A stretch of 49,763 nt of DNA from assembly GCA_001544655.2 (NCBI GenBank), contig FCOD02000038.1, positions 1-49,763 of the forward strand, read 5' to 3'. Below are positions 16,423 to 27,432 of the stretch, piece after piece (positions within the stretch are counted from its first letter, which is position 1; every line of letters starts with the position of its first letter). A program made the translations under genes and the position numbers. The notes beneath the pieces were generated by a model. That model did no database searches, was not told the origin of the DNA, and worked only from the letters and a program-made list of their open reading frames with translations. Source of the stretch: Caballeronia turbans (GTDB taxonomy: Bacteria; Pseudomonadota; Gammaproteobacteria; Burkholderiales; Burkholderiaceae).

Positions 16423-16928
16423 GCGACCTCCTTCGTTGAAGATGGCCGCACTGTACCGTTCGCCCCGCGCCGCCGCTTCTCCAAAACTGCGATCGTGAGA
16501 TCGGGGCGCTGCGCCGCCTTCAGCACGCAGGCGGGCACGCGCTCGAGCGCGGGACCGTCTGCGCGGGATTCGATGCGCATCGCGCCCGGACTGTGACCGG
16601 TGATATCGCGAAAGATGCGGCCGAAGGTGCCGAGGCTCTCCCACCCGGTGACGAAGGCGATGTCCGTGACGGAAAGATCGGTGTCGCGCAACAGCGTGAC
16701 GGCCTGCTCGATGCGCCGCGTCAGCAGATAGCGATGCGGCGGAATCCCGAACGCCCGCTTGAACGAGCGCGCGAAATGCGCTTCGGAAACGCCGCTGACT
16801 TCGGCGAGGCGCCTGACCGGCCAGTCTTCATGCGACGACGCATCCATGCGGTCCTTGGCGCGCAAGAGGCGCCGCAGCAGCGCCGGGTCTTGCGAGTCGT
16901 CGGCGCTGTCGTGGTCGCGAGATGGCAT
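16419..16928 (-). CDS. AraC-family regulator coupled to the VOC gene
   Basis: This is a 169-residue protein when started at ATG 16928; an upstream in-frame start at 16988 is possible. Two helix-turn-helix motifs lie at ~40-60 (VRRLAEVSGVSEAHFARSFK) and ~90-110 (SVTDIAFVTGWESLGTFGRI), the second being the family signature. FRDITGHSPGAMR closes it. The C-terminal ~55 residues are variable. Its stop overlaps the VOC start, so the two are made together. The short N-terminus means there is no separate sugar-binding domain. Confidence 0.8.
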   Translation of the reverse strand: MPSRDHDSADDSQDPALLRRLLRAKDRMDASSHEDWPVRRLAEVSGVSEAHFARSFKRAFGIPPHRYLLTRRIEQAVTLLRDTDLSVTDIAFVTGWESLGTFGRIFRDITGHSPGAMRIESRADGPALERVPACVLKAAQRPDLTIAVLEKRRRGANGTVRPSSTKEVA

Positions 16929-16998
16929 GGCGTTCAGGGCGCGGAAAGTGAGCGGAAAGTGAGCGGCTAGTGTAGCCCGCGCGCGCAATCTTCCGCCG

Positions 16999-17036
16999 CA
17001 AAAGAAAAACGTCGTGCGGACGGAATCCGCACGACG
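16999..17036 (-). terminator. Intrinsic terminator downstream of dgdR
   Basis: Perfect 11-base arms lie at 17010-17020 and 17026-17036 (CGTCGTGCGGA and its complement) with a 5-base loop. Read on the minus strand, the stem is followed by TTTTTCTTTT (16999-17009 region). It lies about 130 bases after the dgdR stop and should insulate it from the AraC-VOC pair. Confidence 0.8.
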
Positions 17037-17166
17037 CGAAGTCGCTCACTCCCTGGAGGGAAAAGAGCTGGAGGGGATGGAAAGCATCGTAGCGCGCGTC
17101 AGCAAATCGCCAAGCGCCGGAAAGCGGGCGATTCTCGGCCTACTTCCCCGAATCGAATCAATCTCA

Positions 17167-19430
<2,264 letters not shown>

Positions 19431-19493
19431 GTTTTGCCGGATCCCGGCGAAAGCCCGATTAACAAAAGCTCCAAGCACGCCCTGGACGTAGCG

Positions 19494-19973
19494 TCAACGA
19501 TGCGCGCCCGCCGCCGCGCGCTCGATCGCGGCGATATCGATCTTCTTCATCGTCATCATCGCGTCCATCGCGCGTCGCGCGGCTTCGCGATCGGGGCCGC
19601 TGAAAATCTCGAGCATCCGCTTCGGCGTGATCTGCCATGAAAAACCCCAGCGATCCTTGCACCAGCCGCACCGACTTTCCTCGCCCCCATTGCCGACGAT
19701 CGCGTTCCAGTAGCGATCGGTCTCTTCCGCGCTGCCGGTATGCACCATGAAGCTCACCGCTTCGTTCGGCTTGAAGTTCGGGCCGCCGTTCAGTCCGAGG
19801 AAGCGCTGGCCGAGCACGGTGAACTCGACGGTCAACTCCGGCCCCTGCCCCACGCCCGGCTTCGCGGACGCATGGCCCGCGCCGACGCGGCTATCGGGAA
19901 AGGTGGCGGCGTAGAACTCCGCCGCTTCACGGGCATTACCGTCGAACCAAAGGCAATTGACGAGTTCGGCCAT
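19494..19973 (-). CDS. VOC family protein, PhnB-like
   Basis: This is a 159-residue protein with AAGGAG seven bases before ATG 19973. The pattern LVNCLWFDGNAREAAEFYAA...FPDSRVG...VEFTVLGQRFLGLNGGP...EAVSFMVH...WQITPK-MLE is that of the PhnB-like VOC subgroup often annotated as 3-demethylubiquinone-9 3-methyltransferase-like, a label not supported by function. It is convergent with dgdA. The substrate is unknown. Confidence 0.83.
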   Translation of the reverse strand: MAELVNCLWFDGNAREAAEFYAATFPDSRVGAGHASAKPGVGQGPELTVEFTVLGQRFLGLNGGPNFKPNEAVSFMVHTGSAEETDRYWNAIVGNGGEESRCGWCKDRWGFSWQITPKRMLEIFSGPDREAARRAMDAMMTMKKIDIAAIERAAAGAHR

Positions 19974-20012
19974 TTCGCGCTCCTTCGGACAGTGAACAGT
20001 GCGCCGACGATA

Positions 20013-21287
20013 TCACGCCGGCGTATCCATCCTCACCCGCGACGACGCGCCAACGTGCACGCGCTTCGAAGGCAAACGCTGCAACACCGCCTCCGCAACG
20101 ATCTCCGCCGTCGCGGCCGACAAGGTCCAGCCGAGATGCCCGTGCCCGGTGTTATAGAACACGCCCGGACGCCTGCCCTGCCCGACTTTCGGCAGCATGC
20201 CGGGCAACATCGGGCGCAGGCCGCTCCACGGAATCACGCGCGCGGTCGACACATCGGGGAAATGACGCCGCGTCCATTCGACGAGCGGCGCGATGCGGTC
20301 CGCGCGGATATCGCGATTGAAGCCGTTCAGCTCCGCCGTGCCCGCGACGCGGAAACGGTCCGCGCCGAGCCGGCTCGTGACGATTTTCGCGCGGTCGTCG
20401 AGCAGGCTGACCCACGGCGCGCGATCGCGGCTCTTCGCATCGTCGAGACAGACGGTGATCGAATAGCCCTTGACCGGATAGACGTTGAGATGATCGCCCG
20501 CCATCGATGCAAACGCCCGGCTGCCCACGCCCGCGCAGATCACGATGCCATCGAACTGGAGCGCCTGCGCCTCGCCCGCATGCTCGACGGTCAGCGTGAG
20601 CCGCCCCGCCTGTTCGTCGATGGATGTCACCGACGTGTCGTAGCGGAACTCGACGCCGTGCCGCGCGCATGCATCGGCGAGTCCGCGCGTGAACTTGTGG
20701 ATGTCGCCGGTGGAATCCGACGGCGTGAAGAAGCCGCCATGAAACGAGCCGCGCAAGGCCGGTTCGATCGATGCGATCTCTTCCGGCGCGACCGGGTGAC
20801 GGTCGAGGCCCGCATCGCGCAGGATTTCGTTGACCCTCGATGCGGCGTCGAACTCCTTGCGGGTCGCGTAGAAATGCAGAATGCCGCGCCGTTCGAGATC
20901 GAAATCGATGTTCTCGTCCCGCGCGATGCGAAACAGATGCTCGCGCGCCGCGATCGCAAGGCGCACCGTCTCGGCGGTATTCGCACGATAGTTCGGAATC
21001 TGACGCAGGAACTCGCCGATCCAGCTGTACTTGTGCCAGCCCGGCCGCGGATTCATCAGGAGGGGCGCGTCGCGCGTGAACATCCACTTGAGCCCTTTCA
21101 GCACGGTGGAACGGCTATTCCACACTTCGGCGTTGCTCGCCGAGAGTTGCCCGCCATTGGCGAAGGACGTTTCCATCGCCGCATAGCGATGACGCTCGAG
21201 AACGGTGACGCGAAAGCCGCGCTGCGCAAGGGCGTAAGCGGTCGTGACGCCGGTGATCCCGGCGCCGATGATGGCGATTCGTGACAT
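20013..21287 (-). CDS. dadA: D-amino-acid dehydrogenase, DadA-like FAD oxidoreductase
   Basis: This is a 424-residue FAD enzyme of the DAO family. The N-terminal dinucleotide site IIGAGITGVTTAYALAQRG and LERH fix the start at ATG 21287. ETSFANGGQLSASNAEVWN and LRPMLPGMLPKVGQ and YNTGHGHLGWTLSAATAEIV are DadA signatures. It should oxidise D-amino acids to oxo acids and pass electrons to the respiratory chain. Its leader carries a tandem glycine riboswitch (21345-21545), so expression is probably tied to glycine. This suggests that glycine itself or a related small amino acid is a substrate. Confidence 0.88.
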   Translation of the reverse strand: MSRIAIIGAGITGVTTAYALAQRGFRVTVLERHRYAAMETSFANGGQLSASNAEVWNSRSTVLKGLKWMFTRDAPLLMNPRPGWHKYSWIGEFLRQIPNYRANTAETVRLAIAAREHLFRIARDENIDFDLERRGILHFYATRKEFDAASRVNEILRDAGLDRHPVAPEEIASIEPALRGSFHGGFFTPSDSTGDIHKFTRGLADACARHGVEFRYDTSVTSIDEQAGRLTLTVEHAGEAQALQFDGIVICAGVGSRAFASMAGDHLNVYPVKGYSITVCLDDAKSRDRAPWVSLLDDRAKIVTSRLGADRFRVAGTAELNGFNRDIRADRIAPLVEWTRRHFPDVSTARVIPWSGLRPMLPGMLPKVGQGRRPGVFYNTGHGHLGWTLSAATAEIVAEAVLQRLPSKRVHVGASSRVRMDTPA

Positions 21288-21344
21288 GACATGATCCAGA
21301 TTGATTGAGCATCGCCGGCTTTGGCCACATGCCGCAGCCGGCAC

Positions 21345-21545
21345 CGATGCCCCATCTGTCCATGTACCTGAGAGTTTCGCCCGCGGGCCGCCCGACATTC
21401 GCGTCGGCAGCCGGGGCTCCCCTTCGGTGGGCGCGTTCAGGCGCCGCTCTCCAGATGTTCCGGCGCGCACGGTCCTTTTGCCTGAGAGTTTCCGGGGCGG
21501 TTGCTCCGTCGGCGTCGTCGCGGGGGACGAGCTCTTCCGTGGCGC
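21345..21545 (-). promoter_or_regulatory. Tandem glycine riboswitch
   Basis: Read on the minus strand, the leader contains two copies of the glycine-aptamer core. Aptamer 1 has GGAAGAGC (21531-21538), CGACGGAGCAA and GGAAACTCTCAGGCAAAAGG. Aptamer 2 has TCTGGAGAGC, CCACCGAAGGGGAGC, GCGAAACTCTCAGG (21367-21380) and GGACAGATGG, with TCTG/CAGA closing its first stem. The linker between them is short, as in cooperative tandem switches. About 60 bases then lead to the dadA start. They include a GCCGGC-based hairpin that could be the expression platform. Confidence 0.9.
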
Positions 21546-21546
21546 G

Positions 21547-21565
21547 TTGTCGAACTTTTTGACAA
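21547..21565. repeat. TTGTC/GACAA dyad at riboswitch start
   Basis: Arms TTGTC (21547-21551) and GACAA (21561-21565) lie directly upstream of the first aptamer, close to where the leader transcript should start. It may be a protein-binding site overlapping the promoter. Weak on its own. Confidence 0.3.
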
Positions 21566-21661
21566 TACCGGTACAAAACTGACGTGGCAAGCCCCCGTCA
21601 CGTTGACAGACCGCCGCGCTCGCCGTCAGACTCCCGTCGTTCGTTCTTTCGCAGCTCAAAA

Positions 21662-22915
21662 ATGCCGTCTTCCCAATTGTCCGTCTACTTTTTCGCGCAG
21701 GCCGCGGTGATCGTGCTCGCGAGCCAGCTTGTCGGCAGGCTTGCGCAGCGCGTCGGCCAGCCGCAAGTGGTCGGTGAAATGATCGCGGGCGTGCTGCTCG
21801 GGCCGTCGCTCTTCGGAATGCTTCTCCCGCACTGGCAGCAGGCGCTCTTTCCCAAGCCGACGATGGGCATGCTCTACGTCGCGGCGCAGCTCGGCGTCGG
21901 GCTCTACATGTTCCTCGTCGGCACGGAGTTTCGCGCGGACCATTTCCGCGCCCGCGCAAGAAGCGCGATGAGCGTGTCGCTTGCCGGCATCGTGGCGCCG
22001 TTCGCGCTCGCGTTCGCGCTCACGCCGTGGCTGCACACGATCCCCGGTCTCTTCGCGGAGAAGGTGCGGCTCTACGAGGCGTCGCTCTTCCTCGGCGCGG
22101 CGATCGCGATCACCGCGTTTCCGATGCTCGCGCGCATCATCCACGAACGGGGGCTTGCCGGCACATCGCTCGGCACGCTCGCGCTGACCGCGGGCGCATT
22201 CGACGACGCCGCCGCGTGGTGCATCCTCGCGATCGTGCTCGCGAGCTTCGGCGGCTCGTGGATGGGCGCCTACGCGGCGATCGGCGGCGGCGCGGCCTTC
22301 GCGCTCTTCATGATCTTCGCCGGCGGGAAGCTGCTGCGCCGGCTCGCGGCCGGATTGAATCCGCACGCACCGCTGCCCACGAGCGTGCTCGCCACCGTGA
22401 TGGTGCTGTTCTCGCTCTGCGCATTCGCGATGGACGCAATCGGCATCCATGCCGTGTTCGGCGGCTTCCTGCTCGGCGTGGCGCTGCCGCGCGGCCCGCT
22501 GACGGAAAAGCTGCGCGACATGCTGCAGCCCTTCGTCGTCGTGTTTCTGTTGCCGATGTTCTTCACCTACTCGGGCCTCAACACGCGGCTCGACATGCTG
22601 ATGGACCCGGCCATCATGCTTGCGGCCGTCGTCATCCTGCTCGCGTCGTTCGGCGGCAAGGGCATCGCATGCTGGGCGGCCGCGCGCGCCAATGGCGAGC
22701 CTTCCGGCGACGCAATGGCGATCGGCGCGCTGATGAATGCGCGCGGTTTGATGGAACTGATCATCATCAACATCGGACTCGCGGCGGGCGTGATCCTGCC
22801 CGGACTGTTTTCGATCCTCGTGCTGATGGCCGTGCTCAGCACGCTGATGGCCACGCCGCTCTTCAACTGGATCGTGCGCCGCAATGCGGCGCTGCGCTCG
22901 GCTATCGCGCGCTAG
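21662..22915 (+). CDS. CPA2-family cation:proton antiporter
   Basis: This is a 417-residue integral membrane protein with about twelve segments, the Na+/H+ exchanger fold. Marks of the KefB/NapA-like group are GQPQVVGEMIAGVLLGPSLF near the N-terminus, GAAIAITAFPMLARIIHERG and TAGAFDDAAAWCILAIVLAS (the paired Asp region), and GALMNARGLMELIIINIG near the end. It lacks a C-terminal TrkA-N domain. ATG 21662 is chosen; an upstream in-frame stretch from 21584 is basic and unlike the family. It is divergent from the riboswitch-dadA unit. Confidence 0.86.
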   Translation: MPSSQLSVYFFAQAAVIVLASQLVGRLAQRVGQPQVVGEMIAGVLLGPSLFGMLLPHWQQALFPKPTMGMLYVAAQLGVGLYMFLVGTEFRADHFRARARSAMSVSLAGIVAPFALAFALTPWLHTIPGLFAEKVRLYEASLFLGAAIAITAFPMLARIIHERGLAGTSLGTLALTAGAFDDAAAWCILAIVLASFGGSWMGAYAAIGGGAAFALFMIFAGGKLLRRLAAGLNPHAPLPTSVLATVMVLFSLCAFAMDAIGIHAVFGGFLLGVALPRGPLTEKLRDMLQPFVVVFLLPMFFTYSGLNTRLDMLMDPAIMLAAVVILLASFGGKGIACWAAARANGEPSGDAMAIGALMNARGLMELIIINIGLAAGVILPGLFSILVLMAVLSTLMATPLFNWIVRRNAALRSAIAR

Positions 22916-22972
22916 CGGGCGGGAGCGCGGGCTTAGAATAGCGGGACCCACACGTATCTCGTTCAGCCCATC

Positions 22973-23791
22973 ATGCGCTCCTGGCGACTCGACCGCGTCT
23001 CATCGAACGGGCAGCTCGATCTCAGCCGCGCGACCGGGCTCGTGTCGTCGATCGGCAGCGAGGATTCCAACGCGCTCGCCGCCGAAGTGCTGAAGCTGCT
23101 CGGCGACGTCGCCGCGATTTCGCAGTGCACGATCTTCGCGTATGAATTCGGCAACCGGCCGCGCACGGTGTCGGTGGCGGATCATCGCGGCGGGCGTTTC
23201 CTGCGCGATGTCGCCGACACCTACGCGTGCCATTTCTACGCGCTCGACGGCAATCAGAAGATCGTTTCCTCGGCGCGCAACGACAAGCCCGGCTCCATGC
23301 TCGTGCTGCATCGGCAGACGAGCGAGGACATCGCGCACGAGGCGTATCGCGCGGCGTGCTATCACCAGCCGAACGTGTCGGACCGCGTGTCGCTGCTCGT
23401 GCAGCCGAGCGCGGATCTGTGGCTCTCCGTGAACCTGTATCGCGACACGCGCTTCGGCAACTACCATCCGCGCGAGATCGCGTTGATCGAAGCGATGGCG
23501 CCGCTCATCGCGCACGCGGCGAAACATCATTACGCGATCTGCGGGCAGCGCGACATGCCGATCTCGCATCTGATGCTCGCGCGCGTGCGCGGCCTGTGCC
23601 CGGAGTTGTCGAAGCGCGAGCTCGACGTGCTGACCGGCGTGCTCGAAGGCCGCACCGCGCAGGAAATCGGCGATGCGATGGGCATCAAGGCGACGAGCGT
23701 CGTCACATATCAGAAGCGTGCATACCGCAGGCTCGGCATTTCGAGCCAGCGGCAACTGTTCGCGCTGTGCATCGGGCCGGGCAAGGTCTGA
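22973..23791 (+). CDS. LuxR-family transcriptional regulator
   Basis: This is a 272-residue regulator. The C-terminal ~65 residues are a LuxR helix-turn-helix (LSKRELDVLTGVLEGRTAQEIGDAMGIKATSVVTYQKRAYRRL in pieces: LSKRELDVLTGVLEG, IGDAMGIKATSVVTYQKRAY). The N-terminal ~190 residues show no receiver or typical autoinducer motif, but have a GAF-like feel (CTIFAYEFGNRPRTVSVADH). This plan, with an unknown N-domain plus LuxR HTH, is frequent in Burkholderia next to MFS and catabolic genes. It lies 140 bases upstream of the MFS operon and is the likely regulator. Confidence 0.8.
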   Translation: MRSWRLDRVSSNGQLDLSRATGLVSSIGSEDSNALAAEVLKLLGDVAAISQCTIFAYEFGNRPRTVSVADHRGGRFLRDVADTYACHFYALDGNQKIVSSARNDKPGSMLVLHRQTSEDIAHEAYRAACYHQPNVSDRVSLLVQPSADLWLSVNLYRDTRFGNYHPREIALIEAMAPLIAHAAKHHYAICGQRDMPISHLMLARVRGLCPELSKRELDVLTGVLEGRTAQEIGDAMGIKATSVVTYQKRAYRRLGISSQRQLFALCIGPGKV

Positions 23792-23931
23792 CGATTCCCC
23801 TGCGTAAGTGTTTTCCCCGGGCCGCTGACGGCCTCGCGCTGTACCCAAATTGAGGACAAGCGGCACGATTGCGCGCTTCATACTCCGACGCATCAGATGT
23901 CCGACAGAGCGACACGACCGGAGACGACAGC

Positions 23932-25287
23932 ATGGAAACCACGAGCGCAAGCGGCGCATTAAACGCGACGCAACGCACATCGAACCCGCACACGCAGGAG
24001 CCGCCCGTCATCGCGAAAGTTTCGCGGCATCTGCTGTGGTTCCTTTTCGTGCTGTTCTTCTTTTCGTTTCTGGACCGCATCAACATCGGCTTCGCCGGCC
24101 TGACGATGATGAAGGACCTCGGCCTCACCAGCACGCAATTCGGCCTTGCGACGACGCTCTTCTATGTCGCGTACATCGCGTGCGGCATTCCGAGCAACAT
24201 CGTGCTCGCGCGTATCGGCGCGCGCCGCTGGATCGGCACGATCATGGTCGCGTGGGGCCTCGCGTCGACGGCCACGATGTTCGCGACGAGCCCCGCGTCG
24301 CTCTATGTATTGCGCGTGCTGGTCGGCGTGACGGAGGCGGGTTTCCTGCCCGGCATCCTGCTTTATCTCACGTACTGGTTTCCCGGCGCATACCGTGCGC
24401 GCGCCAATGCGCTTTTCATGATCGCGATGCCCGTGACCGCGGCCGTCGGCTCGGCGCTTTCAGGCTTCATTCTCGGGCTCGACGGCACGCTCGGCCTGAA
24501 GGGCTGGCAGTGGCTCTTCCTGCTGGAAGGCTTGCCGTCGGCAGTGCTCGGCCTCGTCGTCTATCGCTATCTCGACGACAACCCCGGCAACGCGCGCTGG
24601 CTCGATACCGACGAAAAGCGCGCGCTTGCCGACACGCTCGCATCTGACCATTCCGGCGACGCGAGCGCTCCGGCGCAGCATGCACGCGGCACGAGCATCG
24701 TGGCGGAACTGCTTTCGCCGACCGTGGTGAAATTCGCGATCGCGTACTTCTGCCTCGTGAACACGCTCGCGATGGTCGCCGTATGGACGCCGCTCATCGT
24801 CAAGAGCTTCAGCGCCGATGCGAGCAATCGCACGATCGGCCTCCTCGCGGCGATTCCGCAGGTCTGCACGATCGTCGCGATGATCGTCTGGGGCCGCCGC
24901 TCGGATCGCAAGCAGGAGCGCAAATGGCACCTGATGCTGCCGATGCTCTTCTCCGCCGCGGGCTGGCTCTGCACCGCATGCTCGACGAACCCCGCGCTGC
25001 GCATGCTTGGCGTATGCCTCGCGTCGGCGGGCTCATACACGGCGATGTCGATCTTCTGGACCACGCCCGATCACGCACTGAGCTTCAGGGCGCGCGCCAT
25101 CGGCATCGCGGTCATCAATGCGACGGGCAACATCAGCTCGGCGCTCAATCCGCTGATTGTCGGCTGGCTGAAGGACGCGACGCACAGCTTCACGTCGGGG
25201 CTGATCTATTCGGCGGTGTTGCTCGCAATCGGCGCGGTCATCGTCATGATGTTGCCGATCAGGCAAAACGCAGCGCAAGCCGTTTGA
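23932..25287 (+). CDS. MFS transporter, anion:cation symporter type
   Basis: This is a 451-residue, twelve-segment transporter. ATG 23932 has GGAG eight bases upstream. FFFFSFLDRINIGFAGLTMMKDLGLTSTQFGLA, given here in parts as FSFLDRINIGFAGLTMM and LTSTQFGLATTLFYVAYIAC, is the signature of the ACS family that takes up organic anions such as hydroxyphenyl acids, tartrate and phthalate. GVTEAGFLPGILLYLTYWFP is the family motif after segment 5. It is followed 21 bases later by a flavin monooxygenase gene, so it probably imports the aromatic substrate of that enzyme. Confidence 0.87.
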   Translation: METTSASGALNATQRTSNPHTQEPPVIAKVSRHLLWFLFVLFFFSFLDRINIGFAGLTMMKDLGLTSTQFGLATTLFYVAYIACGIPSNIVLARIGARRWIGTIMVAWGLASTATMFATSPASLYVLRVLVGVTEAGFLPGILLYLTYWFPGAYRARANALFMIAMPVTAAVGSALSGFILGLDGTLGLKGWQWLFLLEGLPSAVLGLVVYRYLDDNPGNARWLDTDEKRALADTLASDHSGDASAPAQHARGTSIVAELLSPTVVKFAIAYFCLVNTLAMVAVWTPLIVKSFSADASNRTIGLLAAIPQVCTIVAMIVWGRRSDRKQERKWHLMLPMLFSAAGWLCTACSTNPALRMLGVCLASAGSYTAMSIFWTTPDHALSFRARAIGIAVINATGNISSALNPLIVGWLKDATHSFTSGLIYSAVLLAIGAVIVMMLPIRQNAAQAV

Positions 25288-25308
25288 GGAACACGCAAGG
25301 AGCACTCG

Positions 25309-27015
25309 ATGAACAAGCCATTCAAGCCGTATCCGTTCACGGCGAAAAAGTATGCGGCGCGCGTTCCGGCGCTGGAACAAGGCGTCGAAGTGAAGCGTCA
25401 TGACGTGACGATCGTCGGCGGCGGTCCGGTCGGACTCGCGGTCGCGCTCGGGCTCGCGAATCATGGCGTGCGCTCGGTGCTGATCGAAGCGGACGATTCG
25501 GTCTGTCACGGCAGCCGCGCGATCTGCATCTCGCGGCGCAGCCTGGAAATCATCGAACGCCTGGGCGCGCTCGGCGGCTTTCTGAAAACGGGCCTGCCGT
25601 GGACGGGCGGCCGAAGCTTCTATCGCGACACGGAAGTGCTGCATTTCACGATGCCGCAGGACGAAAACCAGAAGCTGCCGCCAATGGTCAATCTCGCGCA
25701 GTATCACATCGAACAGTTTCTGCTCGATGCCGCCGAGAAGCGCGCCGACCTCATCGATATTCGCTGGCAAACGCGCGTGAAATCGATCGACGCGCGCGAC
25801 GATGGCGCGACGCTGCAACTCACGACACCCGAAGGCGATTACGCGCTCGAAACCGGCTGGGTCGTCGCGAGCGACGGCGGCCGCAGCACGATACGCGAAG
25901 CGCTCGGTCTTCAGCTCGAAGGAACGAGCTACGAAGGGCGTTATGTGATCGTCGATATCGAACTGGAGAGCGAGCGGCCGACAGAGCGGCTCGCGTACTT
26001 CGACCCATCGTCGAATCCGGGCTCGACCGTGCTCGTGCACCAACAGCCCCACAACGTATGGCGCATCGACTATCAATTACGCGACGGCGAGGATGCCGAC
26101 GAAGCCGTGAAGCCCGATAACGTCATGCCGCGCGTGCAAAGCCTGCTCGACATGATGGGCGAAACGGGCGCCTGGTCGCCGATCTGGATCACGATCTACA
26201 AGGCCAATGCGTTGACGCTCGAACGCTATCGCCACCGGCGCGTGATGTTCGCGGGCGATGCCGCGCATCTCGTGCCGATCTTCGGCGTGCGCGGCGCGAA
26301 CTCCGGTATCGACGATGCCGACAACATCGCGTGGAAACTCGCGTTCGTCGTGAAGGGACTTGCCTCCGATACGCTGCTCGACAGCTATTCCGACGAACGC
26401 GTCGCCGCCACGCACGAGAATCTGAGCTACGGCACGAAGAGCACTGAGTTCATGGCACCGCCTTCGTTCGCCTTCGATCTCATGCGCACGGCCGTATTGA
26501 GTCTCGCGGCGAAACATCCCGAAGTGCGTTCGCTGATCAATCCGCGCCAGACGTCCGCGATCACGTACGCGGCCTCGCCCTTGAACGTCGTCGATCGCGA
26601 TGCATTCGCATCGGGTCCTGTTCCCGGCGCGGTGCTGACCGAGTATCCGGTGACGATCGTCGAGGCCGGGCACGGACGCGAAGCGCATCTGACCGATCTC
26701 GCCGGCCCGAGCTTCACCGCGCTGTGCTTTACCGACGATGGCATGCTGCCCGCCGCGTTCGCGACGTTGGCGCACGCGTTGCGCTCGCGCGGATTGCCGT
26801 TCAAGGCGGTGCCGTTGAGCGCGCATTTGCATCCGCGCACGCAGGGCGTGCATGCATGGGATCACACGGGACGCATCTTCGAGCGATACGACGCCCGGCC
26901 CGGCACGGTGTATGTGCTCAGGCCCGATGGCCATGTGCTCGGCCGCTGGCGCGATGCGCAACCCGGCGATATCGACGCGGCGATTGCACGCGCGCTGTGC
27001 GCATCAACCGATTGA
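25309..27015 (+). CDS. FAD-dependent monooxygenase, MhpA-like class A
   Basis: This is a 568-residue enzyme. GXGXXG is at 37-42 (TIVGGGPVGLAVALGLA), the second FAD/NADPH motif is VVASDGGRSTIREALG, and the third is RRVMFAGDAAHLVPIFGVRG then ANSGIDDADNIAWKL. A thioredoxin-like C-terminal extension follows (~residues 440-568), as in MhpA, PobA-like phenol hydroxylases and 3-(3-hydroxyphenyl)propionate hydroxylase. It should hydroxylate an aromatic ring with NAD(P)H and O2. It is the second gene of an operon with an MFS importer before it and a DUF2783 gene 15 bases after it. The ring substrate cannot be named. Confidence 0.86.
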   Translation: MNKPFKPYPFTAKKYAARVPALEQGVEVKRHDVTIVGGGPVGLAVALGLANHGVRSVLIEADDSVCHGSRAICISRRSLEIIERLGALGGFLKTGLPWTGGRSFYRDTEVLHFTMPQDENQKLPPMVNLAQYHIEQFLLDAAEKRADLIDIRWQTRVKSIDARDDGATLQLTTPEGDYALETGWVVASDGGRSTIREALGLQLEGTSYEGRYVIVDIELESERPTERLAYFDPSSNPGSTVLVHQQPHNVWRIDYQLRDGEDADEAVKPDNVMPRVQSLLDMMGETGAWSPIWITIYKANALTLERYRHRRVMFAGDAAHLVPIFGVRGANSGIDDADNIAWKLAFVVKGLASDTLLDSYSDERVAATHENLSYGTKSTEFMAPPSFAFDLMRTAVLSLAAKHPEVRSLINPRQTSAITYAASPLNVVDRDAFASGPVPGAVLTEYPVTIVEAGHGREAHLTDLAGPSFTALCFTDDGMLPAAFATLAHALRSRGLPFKAVPLSAHLHPRTQGVHAWDHTGRIFERYDARPGTVYVLRPDGHVLGRWRDAQPGDIDAAIARALCASTD

Positions 27016-27030
27016 ACGATGGAGAACATC

Positions 27031-27210
27031 ATGAACGATGCACAACTCGACGCTGTCTACACGCGCCTGTGCAAGACGATGACGCAACTCGGCGAAGCGA
27101 AGACGTCGCTGTTTCTCGCGCGCTTTGCATTGCTTGCAATCGGCGAGATGGACGATGCGAACGTGTCGCTCAGGTTGATCGATGAAGCGAGCGACGGTAT
27201 CGCGAGTTGA
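27031..27210 (+). CDS. DUF2783-type small protein
   Basis: This is a 59-residue protein. ATG 27031 is preferred over ATG 27019 because GGAG lies seven bases before it. MNDAQLDAVYTRLCKTMTQL then GEAKTSLFLARFALLAIGEM matches the small DUF2783 proteins that usually follow flavin monooxygenase genes of this kind. It may help the enzyme's folding or assembly, but no role is proven. It ends the operon, with a strong hairpin 11 bases after the stop. Confidence 0.8.
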   Translation: MNDAQLDAVYTRLCKTMTQLGEAKTSLFLARFALLAIGEMDDANVSLRLIDEASDGIAS

Positions 27211-27220
27211 TTCGGGAAGA

Positions 27221-27258
27221 GAAGGCGTCGTGCCGGCCAGCCGCAACACGACGCCTTC
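27221..27258. terminator. Bidirectional terminator hairpin
   Basis: Perfect 12-base arms lie at 27221-27232 (GAAGGCGTCGTG) and 27247-27258, with a 14-base loop. It stands between two convergent genes (DUF2783 and DUF1328). No long T tract follows on either strand, so termination may need Rho or the hairpin may protect 3' ends. Confidence 0.6.
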
Positions 27259-27270
27259 GTCAGGAGGCCG

Positions 27271-27432
27271 TCAACGTCGCATGAGCCCCATCACCAGCGT
27301 CACGAGGAATATGACAAGGAATATGAAGAAAAGGATCTTCGCGATGCTCGCTGCGCCCGCCGCGATGCCGCCGAACCCGAGGGCGGCGGCGATGATCGCC
27401 ACGATGAAAAAGACCAATGCGTAATACAACAT
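27271..27432 (-). CDS. DUF1328 small membrane protein
   Basis: This is a 53-residue protein with a GGAGGG site before ATG 27432. Two membrane segments are visible ([20 protein letters not shown] and [18 protein letters not shown]) with a [11 protein letters not shown] turn between, the defining pattern of DUF1328, a family of stress-linked small membrane proteins such as E. coli YtjA. Its molecular role is unknown. It is convergent with the monooxygenase operon. Confidence 0.88.
   Translation of the reverse strand: MLYYALVFFIVAIIAAALGFGGIAAGAASIAKILFFIFLVIFLVTLVMGLMRR

Noticed and set aside
20013-21959. 648-codon form of the D-amino-acid dehydrogenase
   Set aside because: The extra N-terminal 224 codons are the riboswitch leader read in frame; the real protein begins at the dinucleotide-binding motif.
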